NCBI RefSeq assembly: GCF_900108095.1
Contig: NZ_FNWL01000001.1
Span: 806,001-870,000, forward strand
DNA length: 64,000 nt
From: Natronorubrum sediminis
GTDB lineage: Archaea > Halobacteriota > Halobacteria > Halobacteriales > Natrialbaceae
Reading direction: 5' to 3'
Made by a program: the position numbers and the translations under genes. Of this stretch, positions 24,823-33,346 are shown piece by piece (position 1 is the stretch's first letter; each line of letters begins with the position of its first letter). The notes beneath the pieces are model-generated. The model worked only from the letters and a program-made list of their open reading frames with translations. It was not told the DNA's origin and searched no databases.

Positions 24823-27102
24823 ATGAGCAACGATACGAACGTTGACGATCCTCCCAAAGACGAACCCGACGCTGAGCCTGAGTCAGACCAGACTCAGTCA
24901 CGGCCCCGCGATGAGGAGCCGGCGTCGGATCGTCAGGGAGAACGGTCGCTCCTCGAAGAAGAAGGTGACCGGCGCGACGACGTCGACGACGATGACCAAC
25001 GCAACGATATCGACGATTCGAACGCCGATACCGGCGAACTCGACGATAGTGACGAGTTCGACGATCCGATCGCGGACCCGAACGACGAACTCGAGTCGGA
25101 TTCGACGACCGAGGAAGCAGAAGACGACATCGAAACTGTCGAAGACCTCGGGAGCACGGTCGAAGTCGATCCGGGTGTCGAAGTAGACGAAGAGAACGCC
25201 GAAGACGATCTTCTCGGCGGGCTCAAAGTCGATTCGACCGCCGATATCGAGGTCCCAGACCGGCTCGTCGACCAGGTCATCGGTCAGGACGAAGCACGAG
25301 ACATCATTATCAAAGCGGCCAAGCAGCGCCGACACGTGATGATGATTGGCTCCCCGGGTACCGGGAAGTCGATGCTGGCGAAGGCGATGAGCCAGTTGCT
25401 CCCGCGAGAGGATCTTCAGGATGTCTTAGTCTACCACAATCCGGACGACGGCAACGAGCCGAAGGTCCGAACCGTCCCCGCCGGGAAGGGTGAACAGATT
25501 ATCGACGCCCACAAGGAAGAAGCGCGCAAGCGAAACCAGATGCGCTCGATCTTGATGTGGGTCATCATCGCGATCATTATCGGCTACACGCTGCTCAGCC
25601 CGACCAGTATCCTGCTTGGCATCATCGCCGCAGGTATCGTCTGGCTGATCTTCCGCTACACGTCCCGCGGCACGGACGCGATGGTTCCGAACATGATCGT
25701 CAACAACGGCGATCAGCGCACCGCGCCGTTCGAGGACGCAACCGGTGCCCACGCCGGTGCACTGCTCGGTGACGTCCGCCACGACCCGTTCCAGTCCGGT
25801 GGGATGGAGACGCCGAGCCACGACCGCGTCGAACCCGGCTCGATTCACCAGTCTAACAAGGGCGTGTTGTTCGTCGACGAGATGAACACGCTCGACGTCC
25901 GCACCCAGCAGAAGCTGATGACCGCGATTCAGGAGGGCGAGTTCGCCATCACAGGCCAGTCCGAGCGCTCCTCGGGCGCGATGGTCCAGACCGAACCCGT
26001 CCCCTGTGACTTCATCATGATCGCCGCGGGGAACCTCGACGCGATGGAGAACATGCACCCCGCACTGCGCTCGCGGATCAAGGGATACGGGTACGAAGTG
26101 TACATGGACGACACCATCGAGGACACGGCCGAGATGCGGCGCAAGTACGCCCGCTTCATCGCCCAGGAGGTCGAACGCGATGGACGTCTCCCACACTTCG
26201 AGCGCGAAGCCGTCGAGGAGCTTATCCTCGAGGCCAAGCGCCGGGCGGGCCGGAAGGATCACCTGACGCTCCTGTTCCGGGACCTCGGCGGTCTCGTCCG
26301 CGTCGCGGGTGACATCGCCCGTTCCGAGGACCGCGAATACACGACACGCGACGACGTGTTGCAGGCCAAGAGCCGCTCCCGGTCGATCGAGCAACAACTC
26401 GCCGACGACTACATCGAGCGGCGCAAGGACTACGAACTACAGGTCACCGACGACGGCGTCGAGGGCCGCGTCAACGGGCTCGCCGTCATGGGCGAGGACT
26501 CCGGGATCATGCTCCCCGTCATGGCTGAAATCGCCCCCGCACAGGGCGGTGGACAGGTCATCGCCACGGGACAGCTCAAAGAAATGGCCGAGGAATCCGT
26601 CCAGAACGTCTCCGCGATCATCAAGAAGTTCTCGGACGTCGACCTCTCGGAGAAGGACATCCACATCCAGTTCGTCCAGGCCGGCCAACAGGGCGTCGAC
26701 GGCGACTCCGCCTCCATCACGGTGGCGACGGCCGTCATCAGCGCACTCGAGGACATTCCGGTCGATCAGTCGATTGCGATGACCGGTTCGCTCTCGGTTC
26801 GCGGGGACGTCCTCCCCGTTGGGGGAGTCACCCACAAGATCGAGGCTGCGGCGAAAGCCGGCTGTAGCAAGGTTATCATCCCCGAGGCGAACGAACAGGA
26901 CGTGATGATCGAGGAGGAGTACGAAGAGATGATCGAGATCATCCCGTGTTCGAACATCAGCGAAGTGTTAGACGTCGCCCTCGAGGGCGAGCCGAAGAAA
27001 GACTCGCTGGTCGATCGCCTCAAATCGATTACCGGCTCGGCGTTCGAAGGCGGTCAGGGTGCCGTCGGCTCCGCCAGCGGCTCGAACCCGAACCCACAAT
27101 AG
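24823..27102 (+). CDS. lonB: membrane-anchored ATP-dependent protease LonB
   Basis: A 759-residue archaeal Lon. A very acidic, Asp/Glu-rich N-terminal extension of about 130 residues precedes the AAA+ domain (Walker A GSPGTGKS near residue 176). Two transmembrane helices (about 243-276) are inserted in the AAA+ domain, as in archaeal LonB. The protease domain has the Ser-Lys dyad: S629 in GDSASIT and K672 in GGVTHK. LonB is essential in Haloferax and degrades, among others, phytoene synthase. A CPBP protease gene starts at the base after its stop. Confidence 0.96.
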   Translation: MSNDTNVDDPPKDEPDAEPESDQTQSRPRDEEPASDRQGERSLLEEEGDRRDDVDDDDQRNDIDDSNADTGELDDSDEFDDPIADPNDELESDSTTEEAEDDIETVEDLGSTVEVDPGVEVDEENAEDDLLGGLKVDSTADIEVPDRLVDQVIGQDEARDIIIKAAKQRRHVMMIGSPGTGKSMLAKAMSQLLPREDLQDVLVYHNPDDGNEPKVRTVPAGKGEQIIDAHKEEARKRNQMRSILMWVIIAIIIGYTLLSPTSILLGIIAAGIVWLIFRYTSRGTDAMVPNMIVNNGDQRTAPFEDATGAHAGALLGDVRHDPFQSGGMETPSHDRVEPGSIHQSNKGVLFVDEMNTLDVRTQQKLMTAIQEGEFAITGQSERSSGAMVQTEPVPCDFIMIAAGNLDAMENMHPALRSRIKGYGYEVYMDDTIEDTAEMRRKYARFIAQEVERDGRLPHFEREAVEELILEAKRRAGRKDHLTLLFRDLGGLVRVAGDIARSEDREYTTRDDVLQAKSRSRSIEQQLADDYIERRKDYELQVTDDGVEGRVNGLAVMGEDSGIMLPVMAEIAPAQGGGQVIATGQLKEMAEESVQNVSAIIKKFSDVDLSEKDIHIQFVQAGQQGVDGDSASITVATAVISALEDIPVDQSIAMTGSLSVRGDVLPVGGVTHKIEAAAKAGCSKVIIPEANEQDVMIEEEYEEMIEIIPCSNISEVLDVALEGEPKKDSLVDRLKSITGSAFEGGQGAVGSASGSNPNPQ

Positions 27103-28059
27103 ATGACTGCGTGGGCGACGTTCGCCGGGATTACGGGCGTCGTCCTCGTCGTGTTGCTCGTTTTATCGCAGTTGACGCAGGACGCTTTCGAGGGTTCCGA
27201 CTCCGACTCTGACCCTGATTCTAACTCTAACTCTGACTCCGACTCCGACACTCGCCAGTCGACGGTATCCGATAGAACCGAAGCCATTCAGACTCCCGCG
27301 GATTCGCCGACCCCTGGGAACCTCCCTCCGTCGGAAACGTCCTCGCTCGAGGCGGATTCGGACGCGAGTCCCCCAGGTGAGAACGAACGGCCATCGAGTC
27401 ACACCGACGCCGAATCGGCCTCCGGTGAGCCAGCGCAAGTCGATCCCAGATCGCTGTCGACGATGGCGTTGCTGGCGAACGTGGCGTTCTCGCAGGGGCT
27501 GTTCGCGCTCGTCTTACTGGGCGCGGTGATCTACACAGGAATTCCTGCCGACGCACTCGGGATCGAGTTCTCGTGGCGTTACCTCGAGCAGGGGCTCCTG
27601 TTGGGAACGGTCTTCGGAATCGGCCTCTACGTGGCGAACGAAGTCGCTGCGGCGCTGGCCACGCGCTTCGGATTCGATCACGACGAGGAACTGCGAGAGC
27701 TGTTAGGTCCGGACTCGGTGACGGAGTGGGGCGTGTTGCTCGTCGTCGTGTTGCCGATCATCGCAATCTTCGAGGAACTGCTCTTTCGGGCCGCGATGAT
27801 CGGCGCGATGGAAGCCGGGTTCGGCGTTTCGCCGTGGCTCCTCGCCATCGTCTCCTCCGTCGCGTTCGCGGTGGGACACGGTATTCAGGGGTCGGTCGGT
27901 ATCGTCGTGACGGGCGCGCTCGGATTCGTCCTCGCGGCGATTTTCGTCGTCACGGGGAGCTTTCTGGTCGTCGTCGTCGCACACTACCTGATCAACGCCT
28001 TCGAGTTCGTCGTCCACGAGGGATTCGAACTCGAGTGGGCGCGAATCCTCGAAGGCTAA
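27103..28059 (+). CDS. CPBP family intramembrane metalloprotease with Ser/Asp repeat segment
   Basis: A 318-residue CAAX-protease/bacteriocin-processing (Abi) family protein. After a first membrane helix comes a roughly 110-residue soluble segment; its first part (about residues 30-50) is an almost pure Ser/Asp/Asn repeat. Catalytic motifs follow in the membrane domain: EELLFR (E224, E225, R229), GHGIQG near 258 and HYLINAFEF. The ATG immediately follows the lonB stop, so the two are co-transcribed and may act together in membrane protein control. Confidence 0.88.
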   Translation: MTAWATFAGITGVVLVVLLVLSQLTQDAFEGSDSDSDPDSNSNSDSDSDTRQSTVSDRTEAIQTPADSPTPGNLPPSETSSLEADSDASPPGENERPSSHTDAESASGEPAQVDPRSLSTMALLANVAFSQGLFALVLLGAVIYTGIPADALGIEFSWRYLEQGLLLGTVFGIGLYVANEVAAALATRFGFDHDEELRELLGPDSVTEWGVLLVVVLPIIAIFEELLFRAAMIGAMEAGFGVSPWLLAIVSSVAFAVGHGIQGSVGIVVTGALGFVLAAIFVVTGSFLVVVVAHYLINAFEFVVHEGFELEWARILEG

Positions 28060-28084
28060 GAGGACGGACCTGTTCGAATTCAGT

Positions 28085-28438
28085 ATGGATACACGTGAAG
28101 CGATTCCGGACGCGGTGTATCGGGCGATCTTCTACGGCATACTCGGGTACTTCGCGCTCCTCTTGTACGGGCAAAGCGCGGGCGAGCCGTTGGCGATTCT
28201 CGCAGCGGAGTTCGTTTTCGGGGTAATCGCCATCGGCGTCGGGACGGTGTTGTTCATCCAGACGAGAGAGACGACGACATCGCCGGCGCTGCTCGGGGCA
28301 GCCGTCTGTCTCGTGGCCGGCGGAATGTTCCAGTTTGGCTACCTCTTCACGCGCGTTCTCGTCCTCGATCAGGTCTCGTCCATCGTCGTCTTCGCCGGCA
28401 TCGGGTTGTACCTCTATGCGGTCTGGTACGCCGAGTGA
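28085..28438 (+). CDS. four-helix membrane protein of unknown function
   Basis: A 117-residue protein with four hydrophobic segments (about residues 15-32, 38-57, 68-88, 93-113) and short charged ends. I recognise no family. It lies 25 nt after the CPBP protease gene on the same strand, and so may belong to the lonB transcript. Confidence 0.7.
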   Translation: MDTREAIPDAVYRAIFYGILGYFALLLYGQSAGEPLAILAAEFVFGVIAIGVGTVLFIQTRETTTSPALLGAAVCLVAGGMFQFGYLFTRVLVLDQVSSIVVFAGIGLYLYAVWYAE

Positions 28439-28468
28439 GGAGAGATGTTTCCGTCGGGTAAGGGCGGT

Positions 28469-28939
28469 TTAGAGTTCCTCGAGCGACCGGAGCTTCTGTT
28501 CGACGGTCGGCGGTGCAGCACTCGGACCGTCACGAACGCGGTGGTCCGGGATCAAAAGCGGGGCCGGATTCTCATCTAAGGCGGTTCGGACGAGGATAAT
28601 GTCGTCTTCGTCCTCCGGGTCCAGTTCGGGAGTCATCCGCGCGAGCGCCTCGACGCTCACCTGGTCGCCGTAGGGGATCTCGCGAACCTGCTCGAGGACG
28701 GCCCGCTGGTCGGTCGGCACGGTCAACGCGATCTGAATATCGTCGAAGCGTACCTCCTCGAGACCGTCGAGGTATTCGAATATCTCCTCGAGGACGGGGT
28801 GTTCGTCTTCGGCGTCCGCGTCGGGGGTCGTGGGAAACGAGACGCTCAAGACCCGGCCGCTCGCGGCACCGAGCTGGACGTATCGGTCGAGATACGTTGA
28901 CTCGCGCGCGTAGATTCCTGCGTCCGTGACGTCCTCCAT
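28469..28939 (-). CDS. MGMT-family protein lacking the acceptor cysteine
   Basis: A 156-residue protein of the O6-alkylguanine-DNA alkyltransferase fold: the C-terminal domain shows REIPYGDQVSVEALARM, the ALDENPAP helix region and IPDHRVRDG. In active enzymes the motif is PCHRV; here the acceptor position is Asp132 (codon GAC). It therefore cannot take the alkyl group in the normal way. Alkyltransferase-like (ATL) proteins that bind damage and recruit repair replace Cys by Trp or Ala; this may be an analogous binder. Convergent with the four-helix membrane protein gene. Confidence 0.82.
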   Translation of the reverse strand: MEDVTDAGIYARESTYLDRYVQLGAASGRVLSVSFPTTPDADAEDEHPVLEEIFEYLDGLEEVRFDDIQIALTVPTDQRAVLEQVREIPYGDQVSVEALARMTPELDPEDEDDIILVRTALDENPAPLLIPDHRVRDGPSAAPPTVEQKLRSLEEL

Positions 28940-29118
28940 ACGTGGGCCTAGGTGATGCGGGGTTGAATAATCGCCGGTCGATCACTATCGACTGACGCGA
29001 TGAACGAGTCGCCGATCGACGATCGGACTGATCACCCGTTAGCAGCCGGATTCGTCCGGCACGACCACGTCCCGCGTCCGCTGGACGCCCGTTCGTTCGC
29101 GACGATGGCGGAAGCCTT

Positions 29119-29146
29119 TTGTACATATGAGTACGTCGATGTACAA
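29119..29146. promoter_or_regulatory. inverted repeat with two TGTACA words before trpC
   Basis: ttgtacat (29119-29126) and atgtacaa (29139-29146) form a perfect 8-bp inverted repeat with a 12-base spacer, ending three bases before the trpC ATG. Each arm contains TGTACA, the TRP-box word bound by TrpY in Methanothermobacter. A standard TATA box is not evident, so the site probably overlaps the core promoter. Probable tryptophan operator (inference). Confidence 0.6.
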
Positions 29147-29148
29147 TA

Positions 29149-29985
29149 ATGAACTCCAAAACGGAGCTCGCTCCGGCGGTGGCGTCGATCCTCGAGGCCG
29201 CCAGAGAGCGCCCGGGTGGTGACGCCCCCGTCGACGTCGACGCGCGCTCGTTACCCGACGCGCTGGCGCGAGCGGAGGCGGACGGTCGCGTGCCAATAAT
29301 CGCGGAGGTAAAGCCGACGAGCCCGACAGCCGACGGGACGCGTTCGGACGACCCGGTCGAACTGGCCCGGGCGATGGTCGAGGGTGGCGCAGCGGCGATT
29401 TCCGTCCTCACCGAGCCGACGCACTTCGGTGGCTCATCCGAGTCACTGACGCGAGTCCGAGAGGCCGTTTCGGTCCCCGTGCTTCGCAAGGACTTCCTCG
29501 TCCGCGAGGACCAACTCGACGTCGTCGAAGCCGACCTCGCCTTGCTCATCGCACGCTTCGTCGGCGATCAGAAATCGAACGATTCGCGAGCGAGTCAGAA
29601 TACGTCGAGGTCTGACGCTGACCTCGAGGAACTCGTCGTCGCGGCTCGAGAGCGAGGGTTCCAGGCGCTCGTCGAGGTCCACGACCAGGAGGAACTCGAG
29701 GACGCGCTCGCAGCCGGGGCGAACATCATCGGGGTCAACAACCGCGATCTGGCGAAACTCGAGGTCGACCTCGAAACCTTCGAGTCCGTCGCGCCCCACG
29801 TCCCTGACGACGTAACGTTGATCGCCGAAAGTGGCGTCTCCTCGCCAGACGATGTTCGGCGAATGCGCGAGGCGGGTGCCGACGCCCTCCTGGTCGGCAG
29901 CGCCATCATGGACCACGGCGCGGGTGACAGTGACGTGACGGAGAACACCCGACGGCTGGTCACCGCGACGGAGGAAGACGAATGA
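29149..29985 (+). CDS. trpC: indole-3-glycerol phosphate synthase
   Basis: A 278-residue TIM-barrel enzyme that closes CdRP to indole-3-glycerol phosphate, the step before tryptophan synthase. Signature segments: [11 protein letters not shown] (catalytic Lys), [47 protein letters not shown] and [16 protein letters not shown]. An acidic/polar insertion (about residues 142-158) is haloarchaeal decoration. First gene of trpCBA; the remaining trp genes must be elsewhere. Confidence 0.95.
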   Translation: MNSKTELAPAVASILEAARERPGGDAPVDVDARSLPDALARAEADGRVPIIAEVKPTSPTADGTRSDDPVELARAMVEGGAAAISVLTEPTHFGGSSESLTRVREAVSVPVLRKDFLVREDQLDVVEADLALLIARFVGDQKSNDSRASQNTSRSDADLEELVVAARERGFQALVEVHDQEELEDALAAGANIIGVNNRDLAKLEVDLETFESVAPHVPDDVTLIAESGVSSPDDVRRMREAGADALLVGSAIMDHGAGDSDVTENTRRLVTATEEDE

Positions 29986-30016
29986 TCGACGACCCAGACA
30001 GCCACGGAGACGAGAG

Positions 30017-31339
30017 ATGAGCACGAGCGACCACGACCACGAACGAAACCGAGAGCGCGACAGCGACGCCACCTTCGGCGACTACGGTGGCCAGTACGTC
30101 CCCGAGGCACTGATGCCGGCCGTCCAGGAACTCGAGGACGCCTACGAGCGCTACGTATTGAACAACGAAGACGGCTTCATGGATGAGTTCCGCGAGCGCA
30201 TGCGCGAGTTCGGCGGCCGGCCGACGCCGCTCCAGCGCGCGGATCGATTGAGCGAGCGCTACGACCGCGAGATCTACCTCAAACGCGAGGATCTCGTCCA
30301 CGGCGGCGCACACAAGCTGAACAACGCGCTCGGGCAGGTCCTGCTCGCGAAGTACATGGGCAAAGAGCGAATCGTCGCCGAGACCGGCGCGGGCCAACAC
30401 GGCACCGCGACGGCGATGGCCGCGGCCCACCTCGAGATGCCCTGTGAGATCTACATGGGTCGAACAGACGTCAACCGCCAGCGCCCGAACGTCTACCGGA
30501 TGCGGATGAACGGGGCCGAGGTCAACTCCGTCGAGGCCGGCAGCGGAACCCTAAAGGAGGCGATCAACGAGACGATGCGCGACTGGGCGACGACGGTCGA
30601 ACGAACCCACTACGTCATCGGATCGGTCGTCGGGCCCCACCCGTTCCCGAAACTGGTTCGTGACTTTCAGGCCGTTATCGGGCGAGAAACCCGCGAGCAG
30701 ATCCGCGAGCAGGCGGGTCGACTCCCCGACAGCGTCGTCGCCTGCGCCGGCGGCGGGTCGAACACGATGGGTGCGTTCCACGAGTTCGTGCCGGACTGCG
30801 CGGACCCACGGTTCGCGAATGAATCGAGCGGACGGAGTCCGCGAGACGAAGACGTGGGACTGTACGCAGTCGAGGCCGGCGGCTCGAGCCTCGAGATCGA
30901 CGCCGAGAACGCTGTCGCCCCGAACTCGGCGACGCTGTCGACGGGGACGAACGGCGTGCTTCACGGCGCGATGACGAAGCTGTTACAGAGCGAGGAGGGC
31001 CAGATCATGGAATCACACAGCGTGAGTGCCGGACTCGACTACGCGGGCGTCGGTCCCGAACTCTCGCACCTCGTCGACAGCGGACGGGTTACCCCCGTGA
31101 GCGTCGACGACGAGGCCGCACTCGAGGGCTTTCACCGACTGTCGCGACTCGAGGGGATCATCCCCGCACTCGAGTCGAGTCACGCGTTGGGCTATCTCGA
31201 AGAGGCGCACGAAGACCTCGGCGACCTCGTCGTCGTCAACGTCTCCGGCCGGGGCGACAAGGATCTGGAGACTGTGTTGGAGGAGACCGAAAAGCGTGAT
31301 CTTGAGGCAGCCCCCGACGTGGAGGTGTTCGACGGATGA
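30017..31339 (+). CDS. trpB: tryptophan synthase beta subunit
   Basis: A 440-residue PLP enzyme that joins indole and serine to tryptophan. The Schiff-base lysine is K100 in [12 protein letters not shown], the [12 protein letters not shown] and [13 protein letters not shown] motifs bind PLP and serine, and SGRGDKD ends the domain. It is about 40 residues longer than bacterial TrpB, because of acidic ends and a short insertion near residue 270. It overlaps trpA by four bases, which fits the alpha-beta complex. Confidence 0.96.
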   Translation: MSTSDHDHERNRERDSDATFGDYGGQYVPEALMPAVQELEDAYERYVLNNEDGFMDEFRERMREFGGRPTPLQRADRLSERYDREIYLKREDLVHGGAHKLNNALGQVLLAKYMGKERIVAETGAGQHGTATAMAAAHLEMPCEIYMGRTDVNRQRPNVYRMRMNGAEVNSVEAGSGTLKEAINETMRDWATTVERTHYVIGSVVGPHPFPKLVRDFQAVIGRETREQIREQAGRLPDSVVACAGGGSNTMGAFHEFVPDCADPRFANESSGRSPRDEDVGLYAVEAGGSSLEIDAENAVAPNSATLSTGTNGVLHGAMTKLLQSEEGQIMESHSVSAGLDYAGVGPELSHLVDSGRVTPVSVDDEAALEGFHRLSRLEGIIPALESSHALGYLEEAHEDLGDLVVVNVSGRGDKDLETVLEETEKRDLEAAPDVEVFDG

Positions 31340-32217
31340 GCGGCGATTCGACGGCGTCCGAGTACGACAGCGACGTCGAAGCCGCCATTCGAGAGAACCA
31401 CCCCGCCCTCATCACGTACATCACGGCGGGCGACCCGTCGCTCGAGGACACCAAAGCGTACGTCGAGGCCCTCGACCGCGGCGGTTCGGACCTGATCGAA
31501 CTGGGCCTTCCCTTCTCGGAACCGATCGCCGAGGGGCCGACGATTCAGGCTGCGATCAACCGCGCACTCGAGGCTGGAACGACGCCCGAGGGCTTTTTCG
31601 AACTGATCGACGACCTCGACACGGAGGCGCCGCTGCTGGTGATGACGTACTACAACATGATCCTGCAGTACGGGCCGTCTGCGGCCGTCCGGCCCTTCGT
31701 CGAGCGCGCCGCCGAGACCGGACTCTCGGGGATCATCGTTCCGGACCTCCCCGCCGAGGAAGCCGATCCCCTCCGCGAGGCCTGTGACGATCACGGCCTC
31801 GACCTCGTCTTCATCGTCGCGCCGACGACCGAAGGCGAACGCCTCGAGCGAATCATGTCGCAGGTGTCGGGCTTCGCTTACGTGCAGGCTCGCCTCGGGA
31901 CGACCGGCGCGCGCGCAGACGTCTCGAACGCGACCCACGACAGCCTCTCGCGACTCGACGACTACGACGTGCCCAAGGCCGTCGGCTTCGGCGTCAGCGA
32001 GGGCGACCACGCGGCCGAGATCATCGAAGCCGATGCCGACGGCGTCATCGTGGGCAGCGCGCTCGTCGACATCGTTGCCGAACACGGTTCGGCGGGTGCT
32101 GCCCCTGCGGCCGACGCTCTCGAGGCCAAAGCCCGGGAGCTCAAACGCGGCGCACTTCGGGGAGGCGAGACCCTCACGAACGATACGGAAGATACACCGG
32201 AACCAGAACAGCCATAA
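31336..32217 (+). CDS. trpA: tryptophan synthase alpha subunit
   Basis: A 293-residue TIM barrel that cleaves indole-3-glycerol phosphate to indole. The catalytic Glu is E55 in [19 protein letters not shown]; the second acid, usually Asp in SDPxADGP, is Glu62 here. Later blocks [23 protein letters not shown] and [14 protein letters not shown] are family-typical. The C-terminal 30 residues are an acidic tail. Overlap with trpB is ATGA. Confidence 0.95.
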   Translation: MSGDSTASEYDSDVEAAIRENHPALITYITAGDPSLEDTKAYVEALDRGGSDLIELGLPFSEPIAEGPTIQAAINRALEAGTTPEGFFELIDDLDTEAPLLVMTYYNMILQYGPSAAVRPFVERAAETGLSGIIVPDLPAEEADPLREACDDHGLDLVFIVAPTTEGERLERIMSQVSGFAYVQARLGTTGARADVSNATHDSLSRLDDYDVPKAVGFGVSEGDHAAEIIEADADGVIVGSALVDIVAEHGSAGAAPAADALEAKARELKRGALRGGETLTNDTEDTPEPEQP

Positions 32218-32241
32218 CTGCAAGCTTGCTACACACTCGCA

Positions 32242-33039
32242 ATGACTACCACAGGAATCGACGCCAGACTCGACAGAATCGGTACAGACGGCTCCTACGT
32301 GATCGTTCCGATGGATCACGGCACTACGATCGGTGCCGTACAGGGGCTCAAAGACATCGAATCGACGATCGACGGTGTCACCAGCGGCGGTGCGGACGCG
32401 GTCCTCACGCAGAAGGGCATCGCACCCCGCGTTCACGAACACAAAAACGACAAGGGTTACATCGTCCACCTCAATGGATCGACGGCGATCGGTCCCGACG
32501 AGAACGAGAAACGGTTGACCGGAACCGTCGAGGAAGCCGTTCGAGTCGGTGCTGACGCCGTCTCCTTTCATATCAACGTCGGATCGAATCACGAACCCGA
32601 CCAGATCACCCAACTCGCCGACGTAACCGAGCAGGCGACGCGCCTGGGCATGCCAGTGCTCGCGATGGCCTACGCGCGTGGCCCCGACATCGACTCCGCG
32701 GATCCCGACGCGCTCGGTCACGCCGTCCGGCTCGCGGAGGAACTCGGCGCGGATATCGTCAAAACGGGCTACAGCGGCGACGCAGATAGCTTCGAGCACG
32801 TCTGTGAGTCGACTCGACTCCCAGTCGTCATCGCCGGTGGCTCGAGAGGTACCGACCGACAGACCATCGAAATGGTACGCGGGGCGATGGACGCCGGTGG
32901 TGCTGGCGTCTCGATGGGTCGATCGATCTTCCAACACGAGAATCCTCAAGCGATCGCAAACGCCGTCTCCGGCGTCGTTCATCACGATCTCTCGACGGAC
33001 GACGCACTGGCGAAATCAGGACTGGCACTCGAGGCCTAA
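32242..33039 (+). CDS. 2-amino-3,7-dideoxy-D-threo-hept-6-ulosonate synthase
   Basis: A 265-residue class I aldolase (FbaB/DeoC-like) that makes ADH, the first compound of the archaeal shikimate route. The start GTDGSYVIVPMDHGTTIGAVQGL and the Schiff-base Lys in ADIVKTGYSGD (about residue 174) with VVIAGGSRGTDRQTIEMV are characteristic. Placement 24 nt after trpA and near DHQ synthase II (37.8 kb) and AroD (39.7 kb) supports the aromatic role rather than fructose-bisphosphate cleavage. Confidence 0.9.
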   Translation: MTTTGIDARLDRIGTDGSYVIVPMDHGTTIGAVQGLKDIESTIDGVTSGGADAVLTQKGIAPRVHEHKNDKGYIVHLNGSTAIGPDENEKRLTGTVEEAVRVGADAVSFHINVGSNHEPDQITQLADVTEQATRLGMPVLAMAYARGPDIDSADPDALGHAVRLAEELGADIVKTGYSGDADSFEHVCESTRLPVVIAGGSRGTDRQTIEMVRGAMDAGGAGVSMGRSIFQHENPQAIANAVSGVVHHDLSTDDALAKSGLALEA

Positions 33040-33346
33040 CGCGGATCTATTTGGCGCTCGAGGAAGACAACCGATAGTCGACGGTCAACGTTCTCGACTG
33101 CTCGCGTAACTGTACTGTTTCTTCTCCCCCCGTATTGGGGGCGATCTGATCAGAGTGGCACGCTCGAGCCGTCTCTGCTGATAGTCGAAATGATACGTCG
33201 CGCACACTCACAGGTCATTCACACAGCAGTGGCTGTTGCAGGCCGAACCCACTCCCCGCTCATACCTGATTAGTCTGACATGGTCCAACGATCTGTCGCT
33301 GTCGCAACTGTCAACATCCAAGTTCGCGGTGTCGAGGTGGTTCTCG
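33040..33346. other. intergenic region with hairpin and palindrome
   Basis: A C5/G5 hairpin with loop cgtatt-like bases lies at 33126-33141 after a T-rich run and could end transcription from the trp/ADH unit. A 10-bp palindrome tctgatcaga is at 33145-33154. No gene is visible; the frame that runs in from 33236 is the upstream extension of the Nramp-like gene. Confidence 0.4.

Noticed and set aside
27195-27252. Short tandem repeat considered as a CRISPR-like or mobile-element repeat
   Set aside because: It is an in-frame hexamer run coding Ser/Asp within the CPBP protein, without spacers or terminal repeats.
31192-32985. 597-codon minus-strand frame across trpA and the ADH synthase gene
   Set aside because: Spans two real genes on the opposite strand; composition is that of a reverse-frame translation.
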